Part shown: positions 31,590 to 43,473 of the stretch, piece after piece
Numbering within the stretch: position 1 is the stretch's first letter
Layout of the letters: the number at the start of each line of letters is the position of its first letter
Source of the DNA: Primula veris
Taxonomy: Eukaryota > Streptophyta > Magnoliopsida > Ericales > Primulaceae
Direction: 5' to 3'
NCBI GenBank assembly: GCA_963682055.1
Contig: OY821740.1
Location: 42,552,795-42,616,794 of the forward strand
Length of the DNA stretch: 64,000 nt
Notes under the pieces: generated by a model
The model's database searches: none
What the model was told of the DNA's origin: nothing
Seen by the model: only the letters and a program-made list of their open reading frames with translations
Position numbers and translations under genes: made by a program

Positions 31590-33533
31590 TTATTTTTCCA
31601 GTTTTAGTTTGTGAAACAAAAACTCATTCCATGTGTCGATAACCCCAGGCATACACCAGTGCAAACAATCACTATAGCTACCCTTCCCGTAGTTATTCGG
31701 GTGACCATCCGGTCTCAACAACATAGCATCCGTAACATCCAGCATCTCAAATTTCAAGCCCCTTAGTTTCCCTTCTTTTTTGGCAACTCGAAATTCCTCT
31801 TTTTGAAGCATATAATATGTACCAGTTAGCCAGTTGAACTTTATTTCCTCCTTCTTAAATGGCTCTTTTCTTTCGCAAACCCCAAATCCCTTCCCGATCT
31901 CCCCATGCTCAAAGTGAGTTGGCGTGATTGTTCTAAGAAACACCTTCCCTTTGAATTTTTCTAAGCGAATTAGTGTATTGAAAGCGGTTTCCAAGGCTAT
32001 TCTGTACCCATAGTACTGATTAAGTTCGGTTGCGTTTTCTTGTTTGCACTTATGACACCCCACAATCTTGCCCTTGGTGTGGAATATTAGTGGTTTAGTG
32101 AACCAATGCGCTGATGAGATGATCACATAGTCGAATTTCTCGATATGGGCAGCCCATGCCATGTCAGCCTCATCCAAATATAGATCCATGGGGATATCAG
32201 TCCATGGAGGTGAAGTGGTTGATTTTACCAGATGTACACTCGAAAAATTTGCTATAGTGAAATCATAATCGGGGTAATACCAACTTAAGAAGCCTTCGCC
32301 GTTTGTGTTTGTTTCATTTGTATATCGTGTTACCTAATAGAAAACGGAGGGGAAAACATGTAAAACTATTTGTGTGGTAATTGAAGGCAAACATCGTGAA
32401 ATAAATGGGTGATTATGAATTGTGGGAAATTTTCAATGATGAATAAAAACAATACTAAAATTGTAGGCTTCGAAGCACATGATTTCATTTGACTTAAAAC
32501 AATATTTTCCGTCACTCAATCCGAGCTCACTATCAGGTTACAAGCAAATTGTTTTCATGATACAAACAACCCAACGAGTTCGACAACTAGCAATTTTGGA
32601 TAACTCTGAATTTCTCTATTTGTATAAACTGATTTGCAGAATAATTAACGATCTACTGGTTGTGTTCCTGCTGTGTTTAATAACTTTGTGGACCCTTATA
32701 ATTATAGTAAAACAAGAGTTCCCATAATCCATTTGTAAAGATGTAACTCTTCGTTTCAAATGCAAAAACGTAGTTTTTCGCAAAAAAACAATTCAGATTT
32801 TCAAAAACAACTGCTCCGACACCGGTTAGAACCGGTTCCAAAAACAATCTAAAATTTCTGAATTTTCGAAACAAATAAGCCTAAGCAATAGCACAAAACT
32901 TACAAGTTATTTTGAATGTATATGAGATGTTAATGATGGCTGGTCCCTTTTTTTCTGGGTAAGTAAAGCTGGTCCTTTTTAAGTAGTACTATATGTTTTG
33001 ATGTAAAATTTAACAGACCTTTTTTGCTATTAGTTACTTTCAAAATATCATAGTAAAAGCAAATATACATAAGGAATATGTTTATAACTTACACTACCCA
33101 GGAGACATCCAAGAGATTGCATATGATTTCTCGCCACCGAGTCTCCTACAAAGGCCATGGATTTCCCTCGAACAAGCTCCAAAAACTGTGTTCCATTTAA
33201 ACGAGACAACTCACATTCATCGGGTTGCCATCGCCACTTCATGTACTTTGTATCTGGTCTTCCATTTGTCATACAGTCTTGCCTGTCATCCATAACACAG
33301 TTTGTTCTATTCGTGTAATATGGCCCTTCTGGCCACGGTACCCATTTCCCGCTAAATATGTCACATTTTTCTTCTCGGTCAACGCATTTCCTATCAAGTT
33401 TTAAGAATTGCATTAGGAGGGGCATGTTTACACCCATAATTTCAAATGTAATGAATATTATGAGAACTGAAGTTGGAATTATGAAGAGTACTAATGCATT
33501 TCTGTAGGAGCTGAAGTTTTGAGATATTCCCAT
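31590..33533 (-). CDS. Trichome-birefringence-like protein, tandem copy B
   Basis: Exons 33533-33093 and 32333-31590 join to 394 aa; the intron is 759 bp, the longest of the three copies. The first exon is exactly 441 nt, as in copies A and C, and the donor (AGT|GTAAGT-type) and acceptor positions are identical. It has a membrane anchor near residues 13-30, [37 protein letters not shown] (GDS 130-132; Ala-Arg-Asn-His where A and C have Gln), and DCLHWCMPGVIDTWNEF with Asp369 and His372. The start at MGISQNF was chosen over the upstream GTG because copy C starts the same way. Predicted role: Golgi polysaccharide O-acetyltransferase. Confidence 0.9.
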
Positions 33534-35135
33534 CGGAAAGTTAAGACACACTAAGCTCTAATAATCTAAAAAAGAAAGATAAAAGTGACGGAGAAATTAA
33601 AAAAAAAAAAATTAAGATAAATGTTCTAATTTGTGAACAAGTCGGGGTAGGAAAAACTCAAATTTAAAATGGCATATTGAGGAAGTATAACAAACTTTAT
33701 CTACTAATCTACATTCAATAGATGGATAATCCATCCTTGAATAGCATTCATTGACTTGTTTAAGAGTTTTTCTTTTCCTTTTATGTTTGCAGATTTCTAG
33801 ATTGAAGAAATGAACACAAGAAGTCCATAACAAAACTGACATTTTCATATTAAATGTGTTTGTATAGGATTAGCGGAAAAACAAACCATAAATACATGTC
33901 ATAACTGTTATACGTTGGAAGAATGCCACAACTAAGACTGTTTTTTTTTTAATGAGTTGATGAAGTTAGAAAATTACTTCAGCGGCTGAAGTTTCCCCCT
34001 GAATTGTCGGATCGGAATTTTAAGATTCAGATTTGAGCGAGCTTATTACTTTCATTTTTGCTTTGCTTAATCTCCTCCGTTAAAACTTCACCGACGGCCG
34101 AGGAAGAGATTTCTGCTACTGAAATCGATCTACAACTTCAGCAAATAGCTGCCCAAATATTTCACCTTTCCTCAAACCGAAACGTCAATTGACATGAGTT
34201 GTTGCACTTGCAGGACAATAACTAAAATTCATACCACTTCTCATAACCCCAATAATTGTGATTTTCTTAGAAAAAATTATACTATACTTTGACTAAAATT
34301 TATCAATTTTTTTTTTTAATTTGTCACGATTGGCTTGATTAAATGCAAGGCAGCTCAACCTCACATGATTTACTTTTTTCACTTGACATTAATTTTGATG
34401 TTATAGCAAATTAATTAAAGCTTTCGAAAAACGTCTATGTAAGTTTCATAATATAGTCGTTCATGTTTTGGAAACTACTCTTTTTGTATTTTATATAACT
34501 TATTTTTTCTTTTAAATGGTTTATTATAGATTCATGTCAAAAAAAATTCAATACACCTTGCCAATATTTAAAAATCCTGTGGTTGAAAATGTTGGTTTGC
34601 AGCTTCCGCCAATAAATAAAAGTCGTCGCCAAGAAAGTCTCCCTAAAAAGTCAACTCTTTGAATTGGCTGTCATGTACTTATTTTTATAACAGAGCTAGT
34701 TAACAAGTTGGCCATGATCTACAAACTCTCAATTATTCTGACCAATTAGAAATACTCTATTCGTTAGTATTATTTGAATGGAGCACAATAATGTACCATT
34801 TATCAGGCTTAAAAATGTTGAAAATTATATTTTAGGACTTGTTAAACATAAATATTCCAACAAACCACGCGATTACGAAGACAAACAAATTACACAAATA
34901 GTTAATTTAGCTAACATTTTACAACTGTCAAAATTGAAATGATTGTTGAACTTTAACTTTCAATTACAAGTGTAAATGAGATTTTAGAAATCAACTCCTT
35001 AAACTATTATAAGTAAAGGTTAACTATAGGTGACAAAGTCAAAAAGGCCATCTCAATAAGATCATAATGATTAATGACTCGTCAAAATACAATAAAATGT
35101 TTTAGAGTGAGGGGGAAAGGGAGAAGGGTCAAGTA
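33534..35135. other. Divergent region between TBL copy B and the DC1 gene
   Basis: About 400 bp upstream of copy B is homologous to the DNA upstream of copy C (for example GAAGAATGCCACAACTAAGACT at 33920-33940, split here only by mismatches, and the block near 33725-33760). A short coding-like stretch near 34070-34190 has no start or domain. The rest is plain AT-rich DNA carrying the presumed DC1 promoter. Confidence 0.45.
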
Positions 35136-36640
35136 ATGGAATACAAGCATTTCAGTCACCACCACAACCTAACCCTCTACCATTCACAGCCAGGGCAACA
35201 ATTTAGTTGTTCGGGCTGTGAAAAAACATGCCCGAGTTCCTCATATTATGCATGTTTCGACTGCAATTTCTTTTTACATGAACATTGTGGTAACGCGAAA
35301 CGATTTGTGAAACACCCGTCTCACTCTCAGCACCCTCTCATTCTCCTACCTTCCCCGACTTACTGTGGTGGTACGTTCTCATGTAATGGTTGCGGTGAAG
35401 CTGGAAAGGCTTTATCGTATTGTTGTGCCCTTTGTGAAGTCGATCTACATGTCCAATGCACCTTCTTACCCCGCAAGGTTTGATCGAACCATATTTACCC
35501 TGTTTAGTATTATAAGTAATAATTTGATCTAGAGAAAAGTTGTAACATTTTCTCCTCTTATAGGTGTATTTGGAGAAAAGCCAAAATAAGTAATTTCAAC
35601 CCTTACGAAAATAGAACTGTTTCTTGAATCTATTTCACACTCATGCCAAGTCGAGATGCTGCAAAAAGAAAAAAAGCTTTAATATTGGATTTATCGTGAT
35701 CGATTACTTAATATGTTGCCTAATTAACCTTGTCCTTAAAACACAATTGAAAAATATATTTGGTTTACCAGATCATCTATGAAGCTATAGTTCATGACAT
35801 GTTTATGTCTTTTTGTTGAAGATAGTGGAAATTGATTGAAAATTATGAAAACGGTATTAGGCTAAACCTTTAAGATGCACCTTTTTGAAAATTTAAGTAC
35901 AAGATTCTAGATTTGTACGAGGTATGCTTCTTCACTGTTTTTGTACTATTTAAGTAGGGTACAAATGTAAGTCAATCACTTTGTTTAACATTTCAAATTT
36001 TTTTATTTTGCTTTTGGATACTCGTGATTGCCATTTAGCTACCAACTACTGATAAACTTTTCATGAGGCGAATTCATTAAGATCAAACCTGACATATGTT
36101 TAGTTTTGTGTGTATCATCTTTAAAACGAAGCAAATGGTTGCTCCAACAGATATATAGTGCAGTTTTAAATTTTCACACCCCATTAGATTCATTTGTTCA
36201 AGTAGCTTCCTACTCAATTATTTATAATTTGCGTGCGCCTTTTTTGCAAAATATTGAAGGTAACCCACCCAAATCATACACATGAGCTATCCCTCGTTTA
36301 CTCTACTCAACAAAAGGAGGCTTTAGTTAAGAACTGTCAGCTATGCAACAAGCCACTGGTCCCAAAACACTGGAAATTTAGCTGCCTAAATTGCGACTTC
36401 CATGTGCACACGTTTTGTGCTACTAACGAAGTGACGCCCGGTTTGTACTTGGATGATCATGATGAATCGTATCCTGCCACATCAGCAACCCAGCCGGAAA
36501 ATACAAATCATCAAGCTGCAACTAAAACTGAAGGATCGGAAGATCCAGTGGCGGAGATGCTAAATCTTCAGCTTCAAATGCAAATGGCTCAGCAATATGC
36601 TCAGATGATGTCTTCATTTAATCTTGCTTCTCTTGTGTGA
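35136..36640 (+). CDS. DC1-domain (Cys/His-rich C1) protein
   Basis: Exons 35136-35477 and 36260-36640 (intron 782 bp, phase 0) give 240 aa. Three DC1 modules are visible: residues about 5-52 (HHNLTLYHSQPGQQFSCSGC, CFDCNFFLHEHC), 60-112 (HPLILLPSP, CNGCGEAG, CALCEVDLHVQC) and 116-170 (HTHELSLVY, CQLCNKPL, CLNCDFHVHTFC). These zinc-binding modules are typical of a large plant family with few known functions, sometimes linked to stress or hormone signalling. The C-terminal tail (about 215-240) is Gln/Met-rich (LQLQMQMAQQYAQMM). It is the only + strand gene between the TBL copies and shares no sequence with them. Confidence 0.88.
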
Positions 36641-36904
36641 AAGTCAACTCAATTGTGGCTCACAACACAAATTGGAATTTGTATATTTATTTTCATATGT
36701 TCACAACTTTATGTTTATCCATATTTATCTCTCCTAGCAATTTTCAGTATGTGTACACGCTGTTCAACCAGGTCATTTGCATCTGGAAATTGATTTATCA
36801 ATATTTTAAGCACCTTTTTCTTTGGTACTAATCGTCATATAAACCTTCTAATACGTAATTTATTTAGTCAATGGAGAACTATAAACCAATAGAAGCACAT
36901 TGTT

Positions 36905-37206
36905 CTGCAACAGGCTGAGAGGTATAGGACTTGACTTTTTAAGCTTTTCAGGAGTTGACTTGAATCAAGTTTAGGCAGTTTGCAAGTGTGAAGAGAAAAG
37001 GTTCAAATCAGCTTATAACTCCTTGCTTTAGGAGTAATTTATAGCTAATACTGTAGCAGTTACTGATTTTTAAATGCATAAGGAAAGGTTCGAATCCCGT
37101 TGCTAGGAGTCAAGGCTGTGGTGCTGTTGGCCTTTCATAGGGAATAATCGAGAGGTGTACAAGCTGATTGAAACACTCTGATGCAAAAAAAAAAAAAAAA
37201 AAAAAA
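36905..37206 (+). mobile_element. Putative SINE-like retroposon with A tail
   Basis: A Pol III B-box-like GGTTCGAATCC (37087-37097) is followed by GGTGCTGTTGGCCTTTCATA and GGGAATAATCGAGAGGTG, then a run of 22 A residues at 37185-37206. This layout fits a plant tRNA-derived SINE. The A box is weak, the left limit is a guess, and no target-site duplication could be confirmed. Confidence 0.4.
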
Positions 37207-37392
37207 GAGGAATTAGAAGAGGCTAATTGATGTTACACAAGAATATAAAACATCACTGAGATTAAAACCATGACATTTGATTCGTCATTTACACGAATAA
37301 GAAAGAGAGAGAATGAAAGAGGTTCAACATGCTATATAAGACTGTACTAAAGCAAAGCCTGCTACGAATGAGCCAAATAGAGAAACTGCAAA

Positions 37393-38784
37393 CTATCCTG
37401 TTTCGAGTTTTAGTTTGTGAAACAAAAACTCGTTCCACGTGTCAACAGGTCCAGGCAAACACCAATGCAAACAATCATGATATTCACTCTTCTGGAAGAT
37501 ATTTGGATGACCATCCGGTCTCAACAGCATAGCATCCGTAATTTCCAACAAATCGTATTTCAAACCCCTCGTTTTCCCTTCTTTTTTCGCGACTCGAAAT
37601 ATCTCTTTTTGGAACATATAATATGAACCAATGTACCAGTTGAACTCTGTTTCCTCTTTCTTAAATGGCTCTTTCCTAGCACAAGCCCCTAACCCCTTCA
37701 CATTCCCAGGCTCAAAGTGTGTGGGAGAAATTGTCCTAAGAAATACTCTCCCTTTGAAGTTTTTCAAATCGACTAATGTTCTGAAAGTGGTTTCTAAGGC
37801 CATTTTGTACCCGAAAAACTGATTAAGTTCGGTCACGTTATCCTGTTTGCACATATTACATCCCAAAATCTTTCCCTTGCTATGGTACATTAGTGGCTTA
37901 GTGAACCAATGCCCCCCTGAGATGATCACATAGTCGAATTTCTCGATATGGGAAGCCCATGTCTTGTCAGCCTCATCCAAATATAGATTTGTGGGTTTAT
38001 TAGTCCATTTATATTTGTTGTCAGATTCTACCAGATGTACACTTGTAAAATTCGCTAATGTGAAATTGTAATCTGGGTAGTACCAACTTATGAAGCTCTC
38101 GCCATTTGTGTTCGTTTCATTCCTATATTGAGTTACCTAATAGGAAAATTGAGAAAAAATGATTGTTACTATTAGTGGTGTCTTTTAAGCTAACCATAAA
38201 ATAATTTGCACAAAAGAAATTCATGTTCCGATAAATCGAGAAAAGGATAGTAATATATAGAATTAAAAGAACAAACATCAAGCCTAAGCATTGTTTGAAA
38301 CACAGCAAATTTACAGGCTCCTTACAAATTTTTAACTACTTACACTACTTAAAAGGCATCCAAGGGACTGCATTTGATTTCTTGCCAACGAGTCTCCAAC
38401 AAAGGCCATGGATTTCCCCCGAACAAACTCCAAAAACTGCGCCCCATCAAAACGAGCCAGCTCGCACTCGTCAGGTTGCCATCGCCACTTCATAAACTCT
38501 GTATCTGATCTTCCATTGGTCATACAATTTTGCCTTGTATCCTTAACACATTTAGATTTATTCGTGTAATAAGGCCCTTCTGGCCACGGTATCCACTTCC
38601 CGCTAAATATGTCACATTCTTCTTCTTGTTTAACGCATTTTGATTTATTTCCAAACGATTTCCCCTGGAAGGGAATGTTCACGCCAATATTGTCAAACGG
38701 AATGAAGATTATGAGAATTAAGGTTAAGATGATTAAAAGTACTAATGCATCTTTGTAGTGATTAATGTTCTGAGATATGCCCAT
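37393..38784 (-). CDS. Trichome-birefringence-like protein, tandem copy C
   Basis: Exons 38784-38344 (441 nt) and 38136-37393 give 394 aa; the intron is 207 bp. The sequence shows the same order as copies A and B: an N-terminal membrane anchor (LVLLIILTLILIIFIPF), [24 protein letters not shown] (here ECDIFSGK), [27 protein letters not shown] with GDS at 130-132, and [17 protein letters not shown] with Asp368 and His371. Conserved YVIISGGHWFTKPL and LRPDGHPN blocks are present. The 5' flank is homologous to that of copy B. The family O-acetylates hemicelluloses; the actual substrate of this copy is unknown. Confidence 0.9.
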
Positions 38785-40124
38785 TGGAAAAGTCCTGAGT
38801 TGCTAACTCTCATATGATTAATGATTTAAAAGGGAAAATTTGGAGGAAAATATTTACACAGATGCTCTAATTTGTGAGTAACTCAAGATTTAAATGTGGA
38901 CTAAAAAGAAGCTAAAGTTGGTTCAAGTAATAGGGATTACAGGCTTAAGGGAAAAAGGAAACATCAAGGAAGTATAACAGCTTTTACTGACTTAAATTGA
39001 AGAAATTGGTAACCCCATCTTTAAATAGCTTTAATGTCATGGTCAAGTATAAAAAAAATGTCATAACCGATACGAAGTACTTTGTGTTATGTGTTGAAGA
39101 AATTCCACAACTAGACTAAACATTGTCCAATTTGCTTTAAGGTTATTTTAAGACGTGCGTCATAAGAGAACCTAGCAAAATTAGTGATTCTTTTTAATAT
39201 AAATGTCCAACTATGCTTATATATGCTAAACATATATACAGTACTATCTAATTACATGTAACCTCGATAGCAAATATGTTTAGTGGTATTATTTAATATA
39301 TCTTAGTACCCATAAGTACCAATGTACAAGTTGTACTACAAGTAAGCTTAGGTGTCTGGCTATTTTTTCCATAGAAGCTAGTGTTTTACCTGGTTGATAT
39401 TATCTTAGGAATATGGATCCGTTTGGTTTGGATTCATATTTTGTTGCCGGATTTTACATTAATTTGGTTTAAAATTGAAATTAATGTGTTGAAATTTAAA
39501 CCTGTTACCCTCTCTTAGTGCCTCTACATTTTTATTAGATAATTGCCCCCACTCAGTCCGGCCCAGTAGACAACCTATACAGACAGGCTAGGCTGTCTGA
39601 GACGCAGCCCAACCCAGTTTTTTTTTTTTTAAATTAAAATTTAAATGTGATGAAATAAATGGAACACTTCTACTATGATTTGAACTCAGGACCATTAATA
39701 CTAGGTCGGAACTCTACCATTTCAACAAGAGTTGTTTAGCAATTACAATTTTTTTTTTTTATATAACTTACAAAATTGGGTGATAAAACCATAAAAAAAA
39801 AAAGAGATTGTGGGTAATAATGGATTTTTTAAAATAAAAAAAATAGAATATGCTCTAATATGTCAATTAAAAAAAATCTATATCATCTTAATTGATTTTA
39901 TTTAGTGTTTATTTTATATTTTAGTTATTATTTTTGGCAAGACGGAAAAAAAAAAAAGACTCGATGATCTAGAGTAATAATATTTCTTCTGTTCTGCAAG
40001 TCCGAGCTTTGCTGGAAACAGTAGATTATGACGAGTGGCTGTTTGGTCTTCTATAGTTGTGGGGTTAGAATTTAGAGTAAGGTTAAGGTTGGGCTATAGA
40101 AGACTCGAGACTCACTATGATACT
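38785..40124. other. Gene-free flank upstream of TBL copy C
   Basis: A TATA-like CTATTTAAAG on the minus strand near 39020-39030 may serve copy C and has a related counterpart upstream of copy B. The remainder is AT-rich with a SINE-like piece at 39618-39760. No gene is seen. Confidence 0.4.
39618..39760 (-). mobile_element. Putative minus-strand tRNA-derived SINE fragment
   Basis: On the minus strand, TTGAAATGGTAGAGTTCCGA (A-box-like) is followed about 30 nt later by GGTCCTGAGTTCAAATCATA (B-box-like). The piece ends in an A run, seen as poly-T at 39618-39631 on the + strand. It is short and has no verified target-site duplication. Confidence 0.35.
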
Positions 40125-41467
40125 TGTTGGAAAAATTGTAGTAAAACATGGTTTTAAACATGTTTGTTCCAAGTGGTCAGAGACCATCTTTGAGTCAATT
40201 TTCGATGCGACTACTCAGTTTTTCTGAGACCATACTCAAAGCGTTTGAGTAGATCGTACAACGAGTTTCGCAACGGTATATCGCATGACCTATTCGGAGG
40301 AAGGGTGTGAATGATAATTGGACTCGAAGGTTGGTACTCGAAAGAGGCAATAAAGCCAATGCTGGAAAATGAGAAAAGAAATGAGATTTAACCTATGAGG
40401 GTTATCACACATTGGAAAATCATGAGTGATTTTTACAATATATATACTAAGGTATCCCATGTGGATATTAAGTAGTGTGTCCACATACACATGTGTGTCC
40501 ACATACACATGTGTGCTCGTCGGGCGGGCTTTCAGCTCGACGGGAAAAAGTGTTCCTGTTCGGGAGAAGCGCGCCTGTTCGGGAAAATCTTCCAGCAAAG
40601 TTGTAACTGTTGCAATAAATATGAATTCATTGCAAAGTTAATACTGCAGTTTCGAATTTCGAAAACTGACAGTAGTAAAGTGACTTTAATGGCTGAGATA
40701 CTCAGCAAGCCTATAAATAGGCAGACCCCCCACATGTCAAAAATAACATTCTGAAATAAAACAGCAGCATATATCATCTCTCAAAAATCAGTATTACATT
40801 TTAGAACCAGATAGAACCACCCACCAACAGCTCGACATTGACTCGTCACCAGTTTTCGGCGAGTCATCCGAGACGTTGTACCTTGGGATCGAAGCGCCAA
40901 CGCAACCAGAAACATCAAGGTGGTTGGGCGAATATCGGTTAAGGGCATACTGTCAAACAGTAGCCTCGTCTTTTAATTCTGTCCAATTTAATTTCTTTTA
41001 ATTCTGTCAATTTCAATTCTGTTATTTAAAATTCATCAATTTACATTTCTGTATTTTTTATTTCAGTATTTTAATTTGCTGTCCTTAGCTGTAGCTTTTA
41101 ATTCTGTTTGTACCTTTCTGTAATTTCTTTAAAGTTCTGTTTTTTGCTGTAATTACTATTCTGTAATTTAATTCAGTAATTAGTATAGTTTCAATTCAGT
41201 CCTGTAATTTCAATTTCAATCAGAACAGTCCGACTGTTAAGTTTATACTTTCCAGTCCGGCAGTTTCTATTTATTGCAATTCAGTACCTCAGATTATTAA
41301 TTAATAATAATCTGATAACGTTTGATTTATTTACTATTCAGTACCTACATGTTGTAATCGTTAATTTCTATTCCAATTCGAAATTAATAAAGATTACACT
41401 GATTTTATTTATTCTTGTTTAGTCCTTTAATTATTGTTAATTGTTATTTCGTATACGGAAACCAACA
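40125..41467 (+). mobile_element. Solo LTR of an LTR retrotransposon
   Basis: The 1343-bp element begins TGTTGG and ends CCAACA, the standard inverted tips of an LTR. It is flanked by the 5-bp direct duplication ATACT (40120-40124 and 41468-41472). A TATAAATA box lies at 40712-40719, followed by AATAAA at about 40757, and a T-rich 3' part is built on repeated AATTCTGT words. A duplicated GTGTCCACATACACAT block is at about 40477-40513. No gag, pol or primer-binding site adjoins either end, so only the LTR remains after recombination between two LTRs. The superfamily (Copia or Gypsy) cannot be told from the LTR alone. Confidence 0.9.
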
Positions 41468-41472
41468 ATACT

Positions 41473-43290
41473 TTAGTCGATTCCGGTGTTTGTTTGCATC
41501 AGATTATTGAAATATGACTAATCACATATTGTGCTATATAATATATATGCATCATTAAACTGACATCTTCAAGAAAGATTCACCATGGGAAGTACCATGA
41601 GACTTTATATATAAGTTCGATAGCACCTCGCTATAAAGATTACCAACTTACAAATTACATTCAAGTAGGAAACCCAAAACCAACTATAAAGAGAATAAGG
41701 AAAAAAGCAAAACTCATAAGCATATGTAACTCGAAAAATACCAACTACAACAAAGACTACACAAGAGTTTGGAACAATATGTATGAACAAAGAAATATAG
41801 CAAGGAGTCATAATTTGATGGGAATCTAACCCAAGTTATTGCGAAGAAAATGAGAAAAATTTATGTGTTGGATTGTTAGAGCCATATCATGCACAACCTA
41901 ACTCAATGAGAGACCTTGAAAAAGATTTAATTCAAACTGATCTATCAAGAGAGTCAAAGTTGAAAGAGCATAGTTCAATCACATGAAGATCTAATATAGA
42001 AAAACATCACAAAGTCATCACCATTTGCCTTGTCCAAGCAAATTACTAATCCAATAAACTATAGGAAACCCATATAAGAAACAAAATAAACTCTTTTTTT
42101 CTTCATAAAACTACTTCTCATACGGGCGAGTTTCTGACTTGAGATTTAACTTAGTCATGAGATGATCAGAGGAGTTAATTTGCATTTTAATTAGGACATA
42201 ATGTTGCTAAAACAGATGGGTTGCTCATTTGATTTTTTAACTTAATCATGCTAATAAGCAGAGTTGTTGCTCAAAACGACATGCTATGATCTCTGTAACT
42301 CTTGTCTATTCGATAACGATATTAAGAGCTCCTCAGTCGACAATATATATTTCTCAATATTTCTTTCTAGCTTTTTTTAATATTCACTAAAAAAAAACTG
42401 ACTAACCCAATAAAAAATGTAAAACAAATATGAGGCGTGCGATGATGTAAAATAAGTTATCAGTTTGTGCGAACTTTTCATATATCCATCTGGTAATCTA
42501 GTTGTTGGCTATCATGGGTTCAAGTAAGTGTTCACTAATGGATAGCACGTTTTTGACTTAAAAGTTATAAGGGATGCAAAGTTTAATCACACTAAATATT
42601 CTTAATTTACAGCTTATAAGGCACCTTTGACTGATAATTCAAGGTTAGCATTAAAATTAGTTAAAAGAAATAATCGAACACGATCTCCAGACTGTTAGGC
42701 AAAGGAATGGTCAGTTGGCATCCATATTACCCTTTAAACCCAATCCATTTTCTCCTTTTATCCTTTTTTAACCCCATCATCATACATCATTACTACCTCT
42801 AACAAACAAACATTGTTAATTCATTAGTGCTAAAATTATCCAACTTTAATCTATTTTCTAAATTAAAGTATGAAAAAAGTAAAAAGTGGCGATCTGGGAT
42901 TTAATATCTTACTACCCCTTTACACTTAAAAAGTTAGATCTATTAGCTAAAAGTATTTGTAAATTTGTTTGACAAAAAATTAATGAGTATACCTGAAATG
43001 GTGAAAACTAGTTGCTACATTATATCATTGTTGAAAATTATATTTATTTGAAATTTTTACTTAAATAGGTTTAATTTTTCGGTATCAACCAAATAACATA
43101 TTAATTTAAATAATTATAAGAAAAAAGTACATGTAAGAATTGTTTGGCCAAACAAGGGATTGAAGAAATCTACATTTAGTTAGTAGTGTAGTGTAGTGTA
43201 GTACTAATAAGTATTATTTTATTATTATTTTGATATTAATAAAAATAAAAAAAAAGGTGGGGAGTAAATTAAAAAAGAGTGGGAAAAGGA
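41473..43290. other. Intergenic DNA upstream of actin
   Basis: No credible exon is seen. The right part should contain the actin promoter. A (TAG)TAGTGTAGTG run lies near 43180-43204. Confidence 0.45.
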
Positions 43291-43296
43291 AGCCAG

Positions 43297-43304
43297 CTAT
43301 ATAC
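43297..43304 (+). promoter_or_regulatory. Candidate actin TATA box
   Basis: CTATATAC sits about 170 bp before the inferred leader-exon end and precedes a leader-like, CT-rich stretch. The position is reasonable for an actin promoter, but the transcription start is not known. Confidence 0.4.
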
Positions 43305-43329
43305 ACCACCCATATGACTGGATGTTGGG

Positions 43330-43473
43330 CCCCCACACTTGTGTGAGAGAGAAATTTGGAAATAAAAAAAAGGTTGTTTTTATACCTTAAATTTCTCTCC
43401 TCCACCTATCCCATCATTCCTTCATTTTAAGCTCCATTTCTTTCCCCTCAACAAATCTCCAGATTTCTTTAAG
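43330..43473 (+). other. Actin 5' leader exon (approximate start)
   Basis: The leader ends at CTTTAAG|GTATTTCC (donor 43474), and the acceptor TTTTTTCAG is at 44397-44405, 15 bp before the ATG. A leader intron directly upstream of the start codon is typical of plant actin genes. The left limit is an estimate. Confidence 0.55.

Noticed and set aside
33534..33551. Upstream GTG start adding six residues to TBL copy B
   Set aside because: The ATG at 33533 gives MGISQN as in copy C, and GTG starts are not expected in a plant nuclear gene.
37087..37097. tRNA gene at GGTTCGAATCC
   Set aside because: No acceptor stem or clover-leaf can be formed around it and an A tail follows, so a SINE-like element is more likely.
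40426..40777. ORFs inside the solo LTR
   Set aside because: They are short, with no gag or pol similarity, and lie fully in the LTR.
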